From Candidatus Gastranaerophilales bacterium Zag_111 (lineage in GTDB: Bacteria; Cyanobacteriota; Vampirovibrionia; Gastranaerophilales; Gastranaerophilaceae): a stretch of 45,172 bases of DNA. Of the stretch, positions 8,436 to 16,532 are shown piece after piece. The notes below the pieces were generated by a model, which did not search any database, was not told the origin of the DNA, and worked only from the letters and a program-made list of their open reading frames with translations. The position numbers and the translations under genes are program-made. Numbering within the stretch: position 1 is the first letter of the stretch; every line of letters starts with the position of its first letter. The stretch lies in contig MOYD01000055.1 in assembly GCA_001899395.1 (NCBI GenBank), positions 1 to 45,172 of the forward strand, read 5' to 3'.

Positions 8436-11303
8436 TTGGGGCAAATTTTGGCGATTGTTTGTTTTATATTAATTATAGGTAGATTTATGAATTATATACA
8501 GAATTATAAATTAACAACTCCTGTTATTGCAGAAAACAAACCACCGGTGGTTGTTAATAACGAAAAACAAGCACAGCCAAAACAGATTGATAATCTGTCA
8601 AATGTTACACCTGATTACAATGTTCAGACACCAATGGCGTATCGTTATGTTGAAGATATAAAACTAAGCGACAACATAATTGCAAAATGCTACAAACTTG
8701 CTAACGGGCAAAACGTTGTAATTGTCCCAAAAGATGGGCCAACTTATGTGAAAACTTATGTAAACACAGGTTCTTTTAATGAGCCGGATAACTTGCGCGG
8801 GATAAGCCACTATATTGAGCACAATTTGTTTAACGGTTCAGATGCGCTTGGTGACAAGGTTTTCTTTGATGAAGTAAACAAAATGGGTGCAAATACAAAT
8901 GCTTCCACTTCTTTTGCAGTAACAGATTATTTTATTGCTTCTAATCTGCTTGAAGATACTGATTTAGAAAACTCAATAAAACTCCATGCCGGCATGCTTC
9001 AAACTCCAAAATTTCTCTTAGACAAACTTGAAAAAGAGAAAAAAATCGTTAATTCCGAAATCAACATGTATATGGCAGAAGACGAAAATTTAGGGTTCAC
9101 GCAGACAATCAAAAATCTTTATAATATAAAATCTTCATCACTTGACTTAGTTGCCGGTACAACTGATAATATTACGGCTTTAACGCGTGATGATGTTGTA
9201 AATTACTTTAACAACAATTATTATCCTGCAAATATGACAACAGTAATTACAGGAGAAGTTGACCCTGATGATGCAATGAAACTTGTTTCAAAATACTTCA
9301 CCTCAAAACGTACTCCGCAAGGTGAACGCCATTTTGAACCAATGGTTCCGATAGAAAAAACAGTAAGGCAAGATATCATTTCGCCAAAATCAGAAGGGCG
9401 TGCTTCTGTATTTCTAGGGTTTGCGGGACCGGAAAATAACAATTCAAAAGACAAATTACTTTTACAGGCACTTGTTTCAATTGCCGGAGGACTTTCAAAT
9501 TCAAGGGTTTCAGACCTTGAGATTAAGTACGGGGTTGGTGTAAACTTTGCGCCTGAGCGTTTGAGTTCTCGTCCGCAAGACAGAAATGTCATGATGATTG
9601 AAACAAAAATTCCTGATGATAAAGTCGAAGGATTCTTAAAAGAACTTTATGCAATAATAGATAACTTGTCAAAAAATCCGCCAACAGATGAAGAATTAAT
9701 TGCTGTCAAAAACAGGATGAAAAAAGGACACAATGAACTTCTTGAAATTTCCGGCGCTTTGAATTATCACATTGGCGGCGCGTTTTTAAATAACAATATT
9801 GACACATTAAAAAATTACGACAAAATGGTCGATGAAATGACAGCTAAGGATTTACAGGATATTGCAAAGAAATATCTTGACCTGAATAAGGCTGCACTTA
9901 CTGTTGTTCACCCAAGTACGATTACAAAAGAAGATGTTAATAAAAATTACGAAAAACTGTCTAGTATATCATTTACAGGCGCAAATAAAAAAGTTCCGAT
10001 TGATGTCAACAGTGTAACTAAATATCGTATGGCAAATAATTTTGAAGTTGTTTTCAATGATGTAAACACAAATAATGTTACATATAAATTTATTCTGGAA
10101 GAAAAGGACTGGACGCCAAGACAAGCAGCTATGTCAAATCTTTTGTCTGAAATGTTTGAAGCAACCGGCACAAAAGATAAATCTCTTAGCGAATGTTCAA
10201 AGTTAGAAGATTTATTGGGATTGAGTACAGGACTTGGGGTAGATGCTTTCGGATTTCGGCAGGGTGCAAGTTTTCCTGTAGAAAGCAGCAAGGAAGCTTT
10301 AAAATATCTGGAAGAAAAAATTAAAAATCCTGATTTAAACCCGGAAGTTTTCGCGGACAGTATGCAAAGACTTCATGATTACTATTCAACCTGTGAAGTT
10401 TCAGCTTATGACAAGTACGATGCTGAAATGTACAAAGGAACTCCTGCTGCATTCTCACCAAAAGATAAATTAAAAAGTTTATATTCGATAACTCTTGATG
10501 ATGTGAAACAGTTTTACAATGACACATTTAAAAACGGTATGGGACGGGTAATTGTCACTGCTCCGTTTAGCAAACATCCTGAGTTAAAACAACAGGTTTT
10601 TGACGCTTTAAGCGGGTATGCAACTGTAAAACCTTATGATGTGAGCTTGTCAAAGGTTTACTCCCCAATTGATAAACCTAAGCTTTACACCGAAGTTAAT
10701 AAGAAAAATCAGGCTAAAATCCTGCAAGGTTATAAGTTTAAAAACTCCGGAAATATTAAGGATAAAGTTTGTGTTGAACTCTTAAACGAAATCTTTGGAA
10801 ATTCTTCATCTTCGAGACTTTTCTCTGATTTGCGTGAAACAAGACATCTTGCATATTCTGTTTATTCCAATGTTGATTACACCGGAGATATGGGTGTTAT
10901 TACAATGAGTATCGGCACAACAACAGAAAATGTCGAAACCGGTGAAAAAACTTTTGACAATATTAAAAAATCAATTGACGGGTTCAATGATAATGTTATA
11001 AAAATTACCACTGAAAAAGTCTCAGTCGAAGAACTTGAAAGTGCAAAGAAAAATTTAAAATCAATGCTTCTTAGCTCCCTTGAAACAAGTTCCGGCAAAA
11101 ACTCAATACTTACGTTGTCAAATTCCACCCCGTACGGAATTGATTATATAAATAAAGTTCTTGAAGTTATTGACACGATTACACCTGATGATATTTACAA
11201 TACGGCGCGTAATGTTTTTGCCGGTAATCCGATTTATTCAATTACTGCAACAAAGGCTTCAATTGAAGCTAATCAGGAATTTTTGGATACACTTGTTAAA
11301 TAA
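8436..11303 (+). CDS. M16 family (insulinase/pitrilysin-type) zinc metallopeptidase
   Basis: About 955 residues, the size of a fused two-repeat M16 peptidase. The inverted zinc motif HYIEH (about residues 125-129) and a downstream glutamate in VNSEINMY (about residue 208) give a complete HxxEH...E active site. The second half (for instance SSSRLFSDLRETRHLAYSVY) is the degenerate partner domain that clamps the substrate. The N-terminus has one hydrophobic segment (AIVCFILIIG), so the enzyme is probably membrane-anchored or exported. The start is uncertain: TTG at 8436 follows directly after a stop, TTG at 8448 has GGGG upstream, and ATG at 8487 would delete the hydrophobic segment. Its substrate is unknown. 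Confidence 0.88.
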   Translation: MGQILAIVCFILIIGRFMNYIQNYKLTTPVIAENKPPVVVNNEKQAQPKQIDNLSNVTPDYNVQTPMAYRYVEDIKLSDNIIAKCYKLANGQNVVIVPKDGPTYVKTYVNTGSFNEPDNLRGISHYIEHNLFNGSDALGDKVFFDEVNKMGANTNASTSFAVTDYFIASNLLEDTDLENSIKLHAGMLQTPKFLLDKLEKEKKIVNSEINMYMAEDENLGFTQTIKNLYNIKSSSLDLVAGTTDNITALTRDDVVNYFNNNYYPANMTTVITGEVDPDDAMKLVSKYFTSKRTPQGERHFEPMVPIEKTVRQDIISPKSEGRASVFLGFAGPENNNSKDKLLLQALVSIAGGLSNSRVSDLEIKYGVGVNFAPERLSSRPQDRNVMMIETKIPDDKVEGFLKELYAIIDNLSKNPPTDEELIAVKNRMKKGHNELLEISGALNYHIGGAFLNNNIDTLKNYDKMVDEMTAKDLQDIAKKYLDLNKAALTVVHPSTITKEDVNKNYEKLSSISFTGANKKVPIDVNSVTKYRMANNFEVVFNDVNTNNVTYKFILEEKDWTPRQAAMSNLLSEMFEATGTKDKSLSECSKLEDLLGLSTGLGVDAFGFRQGASFPVESSKEALKYLEEKIKNPDLNPEVFADSMQRLHDYYSTCEVSAYDKYDAEMYKGTPAAFSPKDKLKSLYSITLDDVKQFYNDTFKNGMGRVIVTAPFSKHPELKQQVFDALSGYATVKPYDVSLSKVYSPIDKPKLYTEVNKKNQAKILQGYKFKNSGNIKDKVCVELLNEIFGNSSSSRLFSDLRETRHLAYSVYSNVDYTGDMGVITMSIGTTTENVETGEKTFDNIKKSIDGFNDNVIKITTEKVSVEELESAKKNLKSMLLSSLETSSGKNSILTLSNSTPYGIDYINKVLEVIDTITPDDIYNTARNVFAGNPIYSITATKASIEANQEFLDTLVK

Positions 11304-11304
11304 T

Positions 11305-12771
11305 TTATCGTTTTATTGTCCAAAAATCTTTATGGAACAAAACTAAAAACGGAATTATTTCAAGACGACCGATAAACATGTCAAAAATAATTATTATTTT
11401 TGATATGTAGTGAAGTGACGCGTAATTCCCCATTGGACCGACAACGTCGCCAATCCCCGGCCCAATATCACCAATTGCTGAAATTGATGCGGTTAAGCCA
11501 AGTACAAAGTTTTTTTCAACCATAGTCAATGCTAAAACCGTAACCGCCCAAAGTCCGAAAAAGCAAAATGCAAAAAAGATTGTTTGGCGTATAACGTCAT
11601 TTGGAACGACTTTGTTATCTATTTTGGTTGAGATAACGGCGTTCGGGTGAAGAATTTTATACAGTTCGTTTTTGATGTATTTGAAAATTAAAATCCACCT
11701 TGTCATTTTTAATCCGCCGCCTGCTGAGCCGGAACATGAACTTACAAACATTGTAATAAATAACATAATTTTTGCATCAAATGTCCAGCGCTGGAAATCT
11801 TCACTTGCGCCGCCTGTTGAAGTTGCAAGTGATAAAACTTGAAAAACAGAAGCCGTTAATGAATGAAATACTGAGTAATGCTGCTGGAAATATAATATTA
11901 AACCAATTATCGCGGAAAGTATAAGTACAATTGTTGTGTAACACCTAAATTCTTCACTTTTCCAAAATAACGATAATTTTCGCTTTGTCAAAACCCTTGA
12001 CTGTAGTACAAAACTTGCACCTGACACAAACATAAATAAAATAATTATCCAGCAAATAAGGTTTGAACCGTATCCGCCGATACTTTGGGCATTTGGTGAA
12101 AACCCTCCGGCAGAAAGTGTTGAAAATGAATTGCATATTGCATCAAACGGGTTCATGCCGGCAAGCCACAATAAAAATGCGCATGTAAAAGTTAATCCCG
12201 CATAAATTATCCACAGGGCAGACGCCGTGTTTTTAATTCTTGGGGTGAATTTGTCTTCTGTCGGTCCCGGAGCTTCTGCAAAAAACATCTGTCGTCCCGC
12301 AACCGCAAACTGTGGCAAAATCGCAACAAACAGGACAATTATCCCCATACCGCCTAACCACTGAGTAAACGAGCGCCAGAACATCATTGCCTTTGGATAA
12401 TCAAACCGTGTCAAAACCGTAGCTCCTGTTGTAGTTATACCTGAAACGGCTTCAAACAAAGCATTTACCGGGCTTAAACCGTAAAATAAATACGGTATTG
12501 CCGCAATAAATCCAAAAGAAATCCATGAAAGTGAAACAATAAACAAGGCTTCAGAACGCTTAATATCATTGAGCTCCGTTGAACCGGATGTTTGTTTCAA
12601 AACTCTTTTTAAAATCATACTAACAAACAGTGCAAAAATTCCCGCTGCAAAAAACGGTAAAATCGAATTGTAATCCTTATAATAAACCGCTGCAACTATC
12701 GGAATAAATGACACAAATCCAATATCTTTCAATATTAAACTTAACGCGCTTGTTATATAATTTAATCGCAT
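11305..12771 (-). CDS. trkH: Trk-type potassium uptake channel subunit TrkH
   Basis: 488-residue polytopic membrane protein of the TrkH/KtrB family. The four pore-loop segments typical of the family can be read: SGITTTGATVL, STLSAGGFSP, SLATSTGGAS and AIGDIGPGIG, each with the selectivity-filter glycine. It forms a gated K+ channel that works with the cytosolic NAD-binding ring TrkA. Its start lies 2 nt after the trkA stop, so the genes are translationally close and surely co-transcribed. The last gene of the minus-strand operon that begins at mtnP; it converges on the M16 peptidase with 1 nt between the stops. Confidence 0.93.
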   Translation of the reverse strand: MRLNYITSALSLILKDIGFVSFIPIVAAVYYKDYNSILPFFAAGIFALFVSMILKRVLKQTSGSTELNDIKRSEALFIVSLSWISFGFIAAIPYLFYGLSPVNALFEAVSGITTTGATVLTRFDYPKAMMFWRSFTQWLGGMGIIVLFVAILPQFAVAGRQMFFAEAPGPTEDKFTPRIKNTASALWIIYAGLTFTCAFLLWLAGMNPFDAICNSFSTLSAGGFSPNAQSIGGYGSNLICWIIILFMFVSGASFVLQSRVLTKRKLSLFWKSEEFRCYTTIVLILSAIIGLILYFQQHYSVFHSLTASVFQVLSLATSTGGASEDFQRWTFDAKIMLFITMFVSSCSGSAGGGLKMTRWILIFKYIKNELYKILHPNAVISTKIDNKVVPNDVIRQTIFFAFCFFGLWAVTVLALTMVEKNFVLGLTASISAIGDIGPGIGDVVGPMGNYASLHYISKIIIIFDMFIGRLEIIPFLVLFHKDFWTIKR

Positions 12772-12773
12772 AC

Positions 12774-14114
12774 TTAAACTACCTTAAAATACTGTTTGAC
12801 AATATCTGCACTGTCAGCTTTCGTAAATATAATCAAAATGTCGTGATGTTTCAATTCCGTGTCGCCCTTTGGAATAATGACATTTGCCCTTCTTTGTATA
12901 ATCCCGACAATCGCCGGTGCCGGAATTCTCAAGTCTTTAATCAATTTGCCGTCAAATTCTGAATTAACAACAATTTCTAAAACTTCCGCTTCTCCTTGCT
13001 CAACTGTTGCCAAAATATCAACATTTGTTTCATCAATATCATTTCTTACTTCGTTTATTGCAGAAGTTTTTGGTGATACCGCAATATCAATCCCTACTTT
13101 TTCAAATAACGGAATGTTTAAAACTTTTGACACCCTTGATATAACCCGTCTTACGCCCAGTTGTTTTACAAGAAGCGAGCATAAAAGATTGCGTTCATCG
13201 TTATTTGTTACTGCAATTGCAACATCACATGAGCCGATTTCTTCTTCATCTAACAGTTTTAAATTTGTGCCGTCAGCGTTAATAACAACGGTTGACTTGA
13301 GTTCTTGTGATAAATATTCGCATCGTTCGTAATTTTTTTCAATAATTTTTGTCTTGATTTTCATATCCTCAAGACTTTTTGCAAGCATATAACCTACATT
13401 TCCGCCGCCTATGATTGCCGCTGTGCGGACTTGTTCTTTTTCGTGGAAAAAGGTTCCGGCTAAAATATCAAGCGAATGCGAAGTTCCCATAAAAATAAGT
13501 TTGTCGTCTTCGTTGATTTCAGTTAAACCGTTTGGAATAAACAAAAGACTTCCCCTTTTTATTCCCACTATAATTGTATCTTTGGTAAATCCGCAGTCTT
13601 TAACCATTTTGCCTACAATTGATGATGCCGGTTTTACTTTGTATTCAAGTAAACGAGCCTTGCCGTCCGCGAAATTTTCAACATCAAGCGCGTGTGCAAC
13701 TGTCACAATCCTGAATAATTCTTGTGTCAAAAGCGCTTCCGGCCAGATTATGTAATCTATAAAGAATTCACTCAGATAATCCGTTGAATTGTCAAATGCC
13801 ATAGCGTTTTGGTATTCTTCTTTTGAAACAAAACAAATTGTTCTTATTCCGCTTATCTTTTTAGCGCTAAGACAAGCCACAATATTTGCTTCATCCTGTG
13901 CCGTGCAGGCAATAAATACATCAGAATTAACAATATCCGCAGATTTTAAAACATTAACATCTGTTGCGTTCCCTTGAACAAAACTTATATCAAGTTTGTC
14001 AAACTCTTCTGTTCGGTTTTCTTCTTTATCAATTACCGTGATATCGTGGTCTTCAAAAAACTCTGTAGCCAGAAGACACCCAATATCAGTTGCTCCGTAG
14101 ATTACAATTTTCAT
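12774..14114 (-). CDS. trkA: Trk potassium uptake regulatory subunit TrkA
   Basis: 446 residues arranged as two RCK halves. Each begins with a Rossmann nucleotide-binding motif (IYGATDIGCLLA at residue 4; IIGGGNVGYMLA near residue 230) and each continues into a TrkA-C ligand-binding domain. The first motif is unusual, GATDIG where GxGxxG is typical, so the first site may bind NAD(H) weakly. TrkA gates TrkH in response to nucleotides. Start supported by AAGGT next to the ATG and by the 3-nt gap from the upstream yggT stop. Confidence 0.93.
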   Translation of the reverse strand: MKIVIYGATDIGCLLATEFFEDHDITVIDKEENRTEEFDKLDISFVQGNATDVNVLKSADIVNSDVFIACTAQDEANIVACLSAKKISGIRTICFVSKEEYQNAMAFDNSTDYLSEFFIDYIIWPEALLTQELFRIVTVAHALDVENFADGKARLLEYKVKPASSIVGKMVKDCGFTKDTIIVGIKRGSLLFIPNGLTEINEDDKLIFMGTSHSLDILAGTFFHEKEQVRTAAIIGGGNVGYMLAKSLEDMKIKTKIIEKNYERCEYLSQELKSTVVINADGTNLKLLDEEEIGSCDVAIAVTNNDERNLLCSLLVKQLGVRRVISRVSKVLNIPLFEKVGIDIAVSPKTSAINEVRNDIDETNVDILATVEQGEAEVLEIVVNSEFDGKLIKDLRIPAPAIVGIIQRRANVIIPKGDTELKHHDILIIFTKADSADIVKQYFKVV

Positions 14115-14117
14115 ACC

Positions 14118-14414
14118 TTAATTCCCCAATAGTCCAAGCGCTGCAAAAAGATAAATTGCGCCATAAACAATAACATTTCTCAAAACAATTAAAACAATCG
14201 TTGCAACAATCGGCGACAGGTCAAACGGACCAACCGGCGGTATAAATTTTCTAAATAAATCAAGATATATGTCTACAGATTCTCTTAACGCCTTGAAAAT
14301 AAAGCTGTCCCAATTTATTCCCGGAATCCATGTAAGGAGACATCTTACAAATATCATCAATAAATACACATAAAAACAGTTTGCAATTGCTTCTATTATT
14401 TTAATTGTCAACAT
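14118..14414 (-). CDS. YggT family membrane protein
   Basis: 98 residues with two hydrophobic segments and the YggT signature: LLTWIPGINWDS, then FRKFIPPVGPFDLSPIVATIVL. Family members are small inner-membrane proteins often found beside cell-division or ion-homeostasis genes; the exact function is unsettled. It overlaps the upstream gene by 14 nt and ends 3 nt before trkA, so it is embedded in the Trk operon, which may hint at a link to ion balance (inference). Confidence 0.82.
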   Translation of the reverse strand: MLTIKIIEAIANCFYVYLLMIFVRCLLTWIPGINWDSFIFKALRESVDIYLDLFRKFIPPVGPFDLSPIVATIVLIVLRNVIVYGAIYLFAALGLLGN

Positions 14415-14673
14415 CTTTTTTGTCCTCTATTATTGTATTATAAGCCTTTTTTAACCCCATCGATATCAATACACACGTAATCATCATTGCAAGCAAAGAA
14501 AATGATATTCCAAATATCGGCGGAATGATATAAAATCCCGCAGACGTAAATATAAAATGGAACAACGGATAATCGTAATTTATATTAGGCACAATCGCTA
14601 AAAAACAAGCCATTACAACATAATATAAATAAAAATTAACCAATCTGTCGAGAAATAATATCAATTTCGCCAT
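14401..14673 (-). CDS. Small YggT-like membrane protein
   Basis: 90 residues, two hydrophobic segments and a polar C-terminal tail. It resembles the YggT topology (FLDRLVNFYLYYVVMACFLAIVPNINYDYPLF, similar to the RCLLTWIPGINWDSFIF region of the next gene) but lacks the FIPPxGxxDxSP loop. Its 3' end overlaps the start of the downstream yggT by 14 nt, and it begins 13 nt after mtnP. Probably a diverged duplicate of its neighbour. Confidence 0.65.
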   Translation of the reverse strand: MAKLILFLDRLVNFYLYYVVMACFLAIVPNINYDYPLFHFIFTSAGFYIIPPIFGISFSLLAMMITCVLISMGLKKAYNTIIEDKKDVDN

Positions 14674-14686
14674 AAAATTACCTGTT

Positions 14687-15484
14687 TTAGATATTTAATT
14701 GAGCCGTTTTTGAACAGTCACATTCACAATTTGACGGGATATTTTCTATCATAGTAAATAATAAAGATTTTAAATTAGCCACATTGTTATTAAACACTTC
14801 CATAACAGCTTCATGCGATACCGGCGGGACGTCTCCAACCAGTCCGGCATCATAATCTGTTATAAGCGAAATATTCAACGGGCACATATTTAATTCTTTA
14901 ACTAAATACGCTTCCGGAAATGCAGTCATGTTGATTACTTGCCAGCCTTGTTTTGTGAAAAATGCGGATTCTGCTTTTGTAGAAAATCTTGGTCCGTTAA
15001 TTACAACAACAGTGCCGGTTTCGTGGATTGTGATACCAAGTTTTTTACCTGTTTCAATTGCAAGTTTTCTGAGTTCAGGGCAATAAGGATCCGCCGGTGA
15101 AGGGTGTTGGACGATTGGTCCTTCATAGAAAGTTGTTTTACGCCCGTCTGTCCAGTCAACAAACTGGTCGCAAATTACAAAATCGCCCGGTTTAACCTCT
15201 TTTTGCAAGCTTCCGGCAGCACAAGGAGAAATAACACATTTGCAGCCTAAGTGTTTCATTGCCCAAACATTAGCTCTAAAGTTTACCAAATGCGGCGGAA
15301 TAGAATGGTCTCTTCCGTGGCGTGGCATAAACGCAACTCTGTGATTGCCGATTTTGCTAATAAATATACTGTCGCTTGTTTTGCCGTATGGAGTATCAAC
15401 TTTAACTTCTTCGATATCTTCCAAAAAACTGTAAAAGCCTGAGCCGCCAAATACGCCAATATCTGCTTTATTTAAGATTTCCAT
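14687..15484 (-). CDS. mtnP: S-methyl-5'-thioadenosine phosphorylase
   Basis: 265 residues, PNP/MTAP phosphorylase family 2. It cleaves methylthioadenosine to adenine and methylthioribose-1-phosphate, salvaging the by-product of polyamine and related SAM-dependent synthesis. Motifs seen: IGVFGGSGFYSF (phosphate loop), MPRHGRDHSIPPHLVNFRAN, SPCAAGSL, GPRFSTKAES, and the substrate-site NMTAFPEAYLVKELN that favours MTAP over inosine/guanosine phosphorylase; I would not fully exclude a broader PNP. Start supported by GGAGAAA about 6 nt upstream. First gene of the minus-strand run that continues through the YggT-like genes to trkA/trkH. Confidence 0.9.
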   Translation of the reverse strand: MEILNKADIGVFGGSGFYSFLEDIEEVKVDTPYGKTSDSIFISKIGNHRVAFMPRHGRDHSIPPHLVNFRANVWAMKHLGCKCVISPCAAGSLQKEVKPGDFVICDQFVDWTDGRKTTFYEGPIVQHPSPADPYCPELRKLAIETGKKLGITIHETGTVVVINGPRFSTKAESAFFTKQGWQVINMTAFPEAYLVKELNMCPLNISLITDYDAGLVGDVPPVSHEAVMEVFNNNVANLKSLLFTMIENIPSNCECDCSKTAQLNI

Positions 15485-15600
15485 AATAATTTCTCCAACC
15501 TGTCTGACTATAAAAAAAGACTATCATAAAGCAGATTATTAAACAAGTTTATATAAAAACTTAATAAAATTAGCAATTTTTAAAATTAAAAACACTGTTA

Positions 15601-15609
15601 TGTTATAAT
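15601..15609 (+). promoter_or_regulatory. Extended -10 box ahead of the ART-like gene
   Basis: TGTTATAAT is a perfect extended -10 (TGnTATAAT). I see no clear -35. Initiation near 15616 would leave a leader of about 35 nt before the ATG at 15651. The rest of the 166-nt divergent spacer (15485-15650) is AT-rich without other recognisable signals. Confidence 0.45.
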
Positions 15610-15650
15610 AGCATATGTCGGAGAAGATTTTAACAGGGCAGTAAATTTGT

Positions 15651-16187
15651 ATGAAAGATATGGCAAAACAAATGACTGGTATGATTGGTATGCTGGACAG
15701 TACAACTATTCCTAAATATAAACAAGACTTAAAATATGCGTTGGAAACTACTCCGGGAATAAAGACTTATCAAGGAACAACTTACCGCTGGCAAAGGGGT
15801 GGAACTTTCAGTGATATATTTAAGGATGTAAAAGTTGGTGATACAATCACTGACAAGTCCTTTGTTTCAACAAGTTCAGAGATAATGGGAGCGGAATATT
15901 TTAGACAGGATTTAAACAAAATGTACAGAGCTAGTGGAAATCCTCCGGAGCTTGTTGTTATAAAAAGTAAAAACGGGAAAATAATTCCAAAACATCTTGC
16001 TGGTTCTCGTTTTTCAGAAAAAGAAATTTTACATAATGCAGATACTCAGTATAGGTATATGGGAACAAAAGATATTACATCTTCTGATGAATTAGGGCTA
16101 ACAGATTATATTAATGGTGCAAAAGCCAGACATATTGCGTTTGTTGATTTTGTCCCTTGCAAGGCTATATATCTTGAGGAAATCTAA
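15651..16187 (+). CDS. ADP-ribosyltransferase (R-S-E class) exoenzyme-like protein
   Basis: 178 residues that fit the ADPrib_exo_Tox (C3/iota/VIP2-like) fold. Arg46 in TYRWQRG, the STS motif DKSFVSTSSE (Ser73-Thr74-Ser75) and the EXE motif FSEKEIL (Glu123, Glu125) are all present with normal spacing, so catalysis (NAD+-dependent mono-ADP-ribosylation) is plausible. There is no signal peptide, no transmembrane segment and no N-terminal delivery domain, and neither neighbour looks like an immunity protein. The Shine-Dalgarno sequence is weak. It could be a free-standing effector, a domesticated or phage-type modifier, or the 3' remnant of a longer toxin. Target unknown. Confidence 0.78.
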   Translation: MKDMAKQMTGMIGMLDSTTIPKYKQDLKYALETTPGIKTYQGTTYRWQRGGTFSDIFKDVKVGDTITDKSFVSTSSEIMGAEYFRQDLNKMYRASGNPPELVVIKSKNGKIIPKHLAGSRFSEKEILHNADTQYRYMGTKDITSSDELGLTDYINGAKARHIAFVDFVPCKAIYLEEI

Positions 16188-16232
16188 CACGTCGAATTTT
16201 ATCAACTTCACCTCTTGCCAGATTTGTAAACC

Positions 16233-16238
16233 TATAAT
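16233..16238 (+). promoter_or_regulatory. Probable -10 box of the hydrogenase cluster
   Basis: Perfect TATAAT 30 nt upstream of the first hydrogenase-cluster ATG, leaving room for the GAGGAAG ribosome-binding site. No convincing -35 at 16-18 nt spacing, which may mean activator dependence. Confidence 0.4.
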
Positions 16239-16268
16239 ACAATAATAATTGTAAAAAGTGAGGAAGAT

Positions 16269-16508
16269 ATGACAAAACATAGTATAAAAGTTTGTATGGG
16301 AAGTTCGTGTTTTGCGCGCGGAAACCTTGAGAATTTGAGTTTTTTAGAAAATTATATAAAAGAAAATAATCTTGATGCTGATATTGAGCTTGTTGGCGGA
16401 TTATGTCAAGAAAAGTGCTCAACAGGACCAAATATCTATGTGGATGAAGTTTTGCATAGCGAAGTTAATCAGGATAAGTTAAAAGATATATTGAAATCAT
16501 TAGTGTAA
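16269..16508 (+). CDS. Thioredoxin-fold [2Fe-2S] ferredoxin (NuoE C-terminal-like)
   Basis: 79 residues with the cysteine pattern C9-x4-C14 and C46-x3-C50, the ligand set of the NuoE/HymA thioredoxin-like [2Fe-2S] domain without its helical N-terminal part. Expected to carry electrons to or from the adjacent hydrogenase-like proteins. Strong GAGGAAG precedes the ATG. First gene of the cluster; 24 nt separate it from the HydS-like gene. A paralogue with the same pattern sits before the catalytic hydrogenase at 19448. Confidence 0.85.
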   Translation: MTKHSIKVCMGSSCFARGNLENLSFLENYIKENNLDADIELVGGLCQEKCSTGPNIYVDEVLHSEVNQDKLKDILKSLV

Positions 16509-16532
16509 GTTTAAGAGTTTAGGGGTTAAAAA

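Noticed and set aside
12859-13755. Plus-strand frames opposite trkA
   Set aside because: Antisense of the conserved trkA coding sequence; no start signals.
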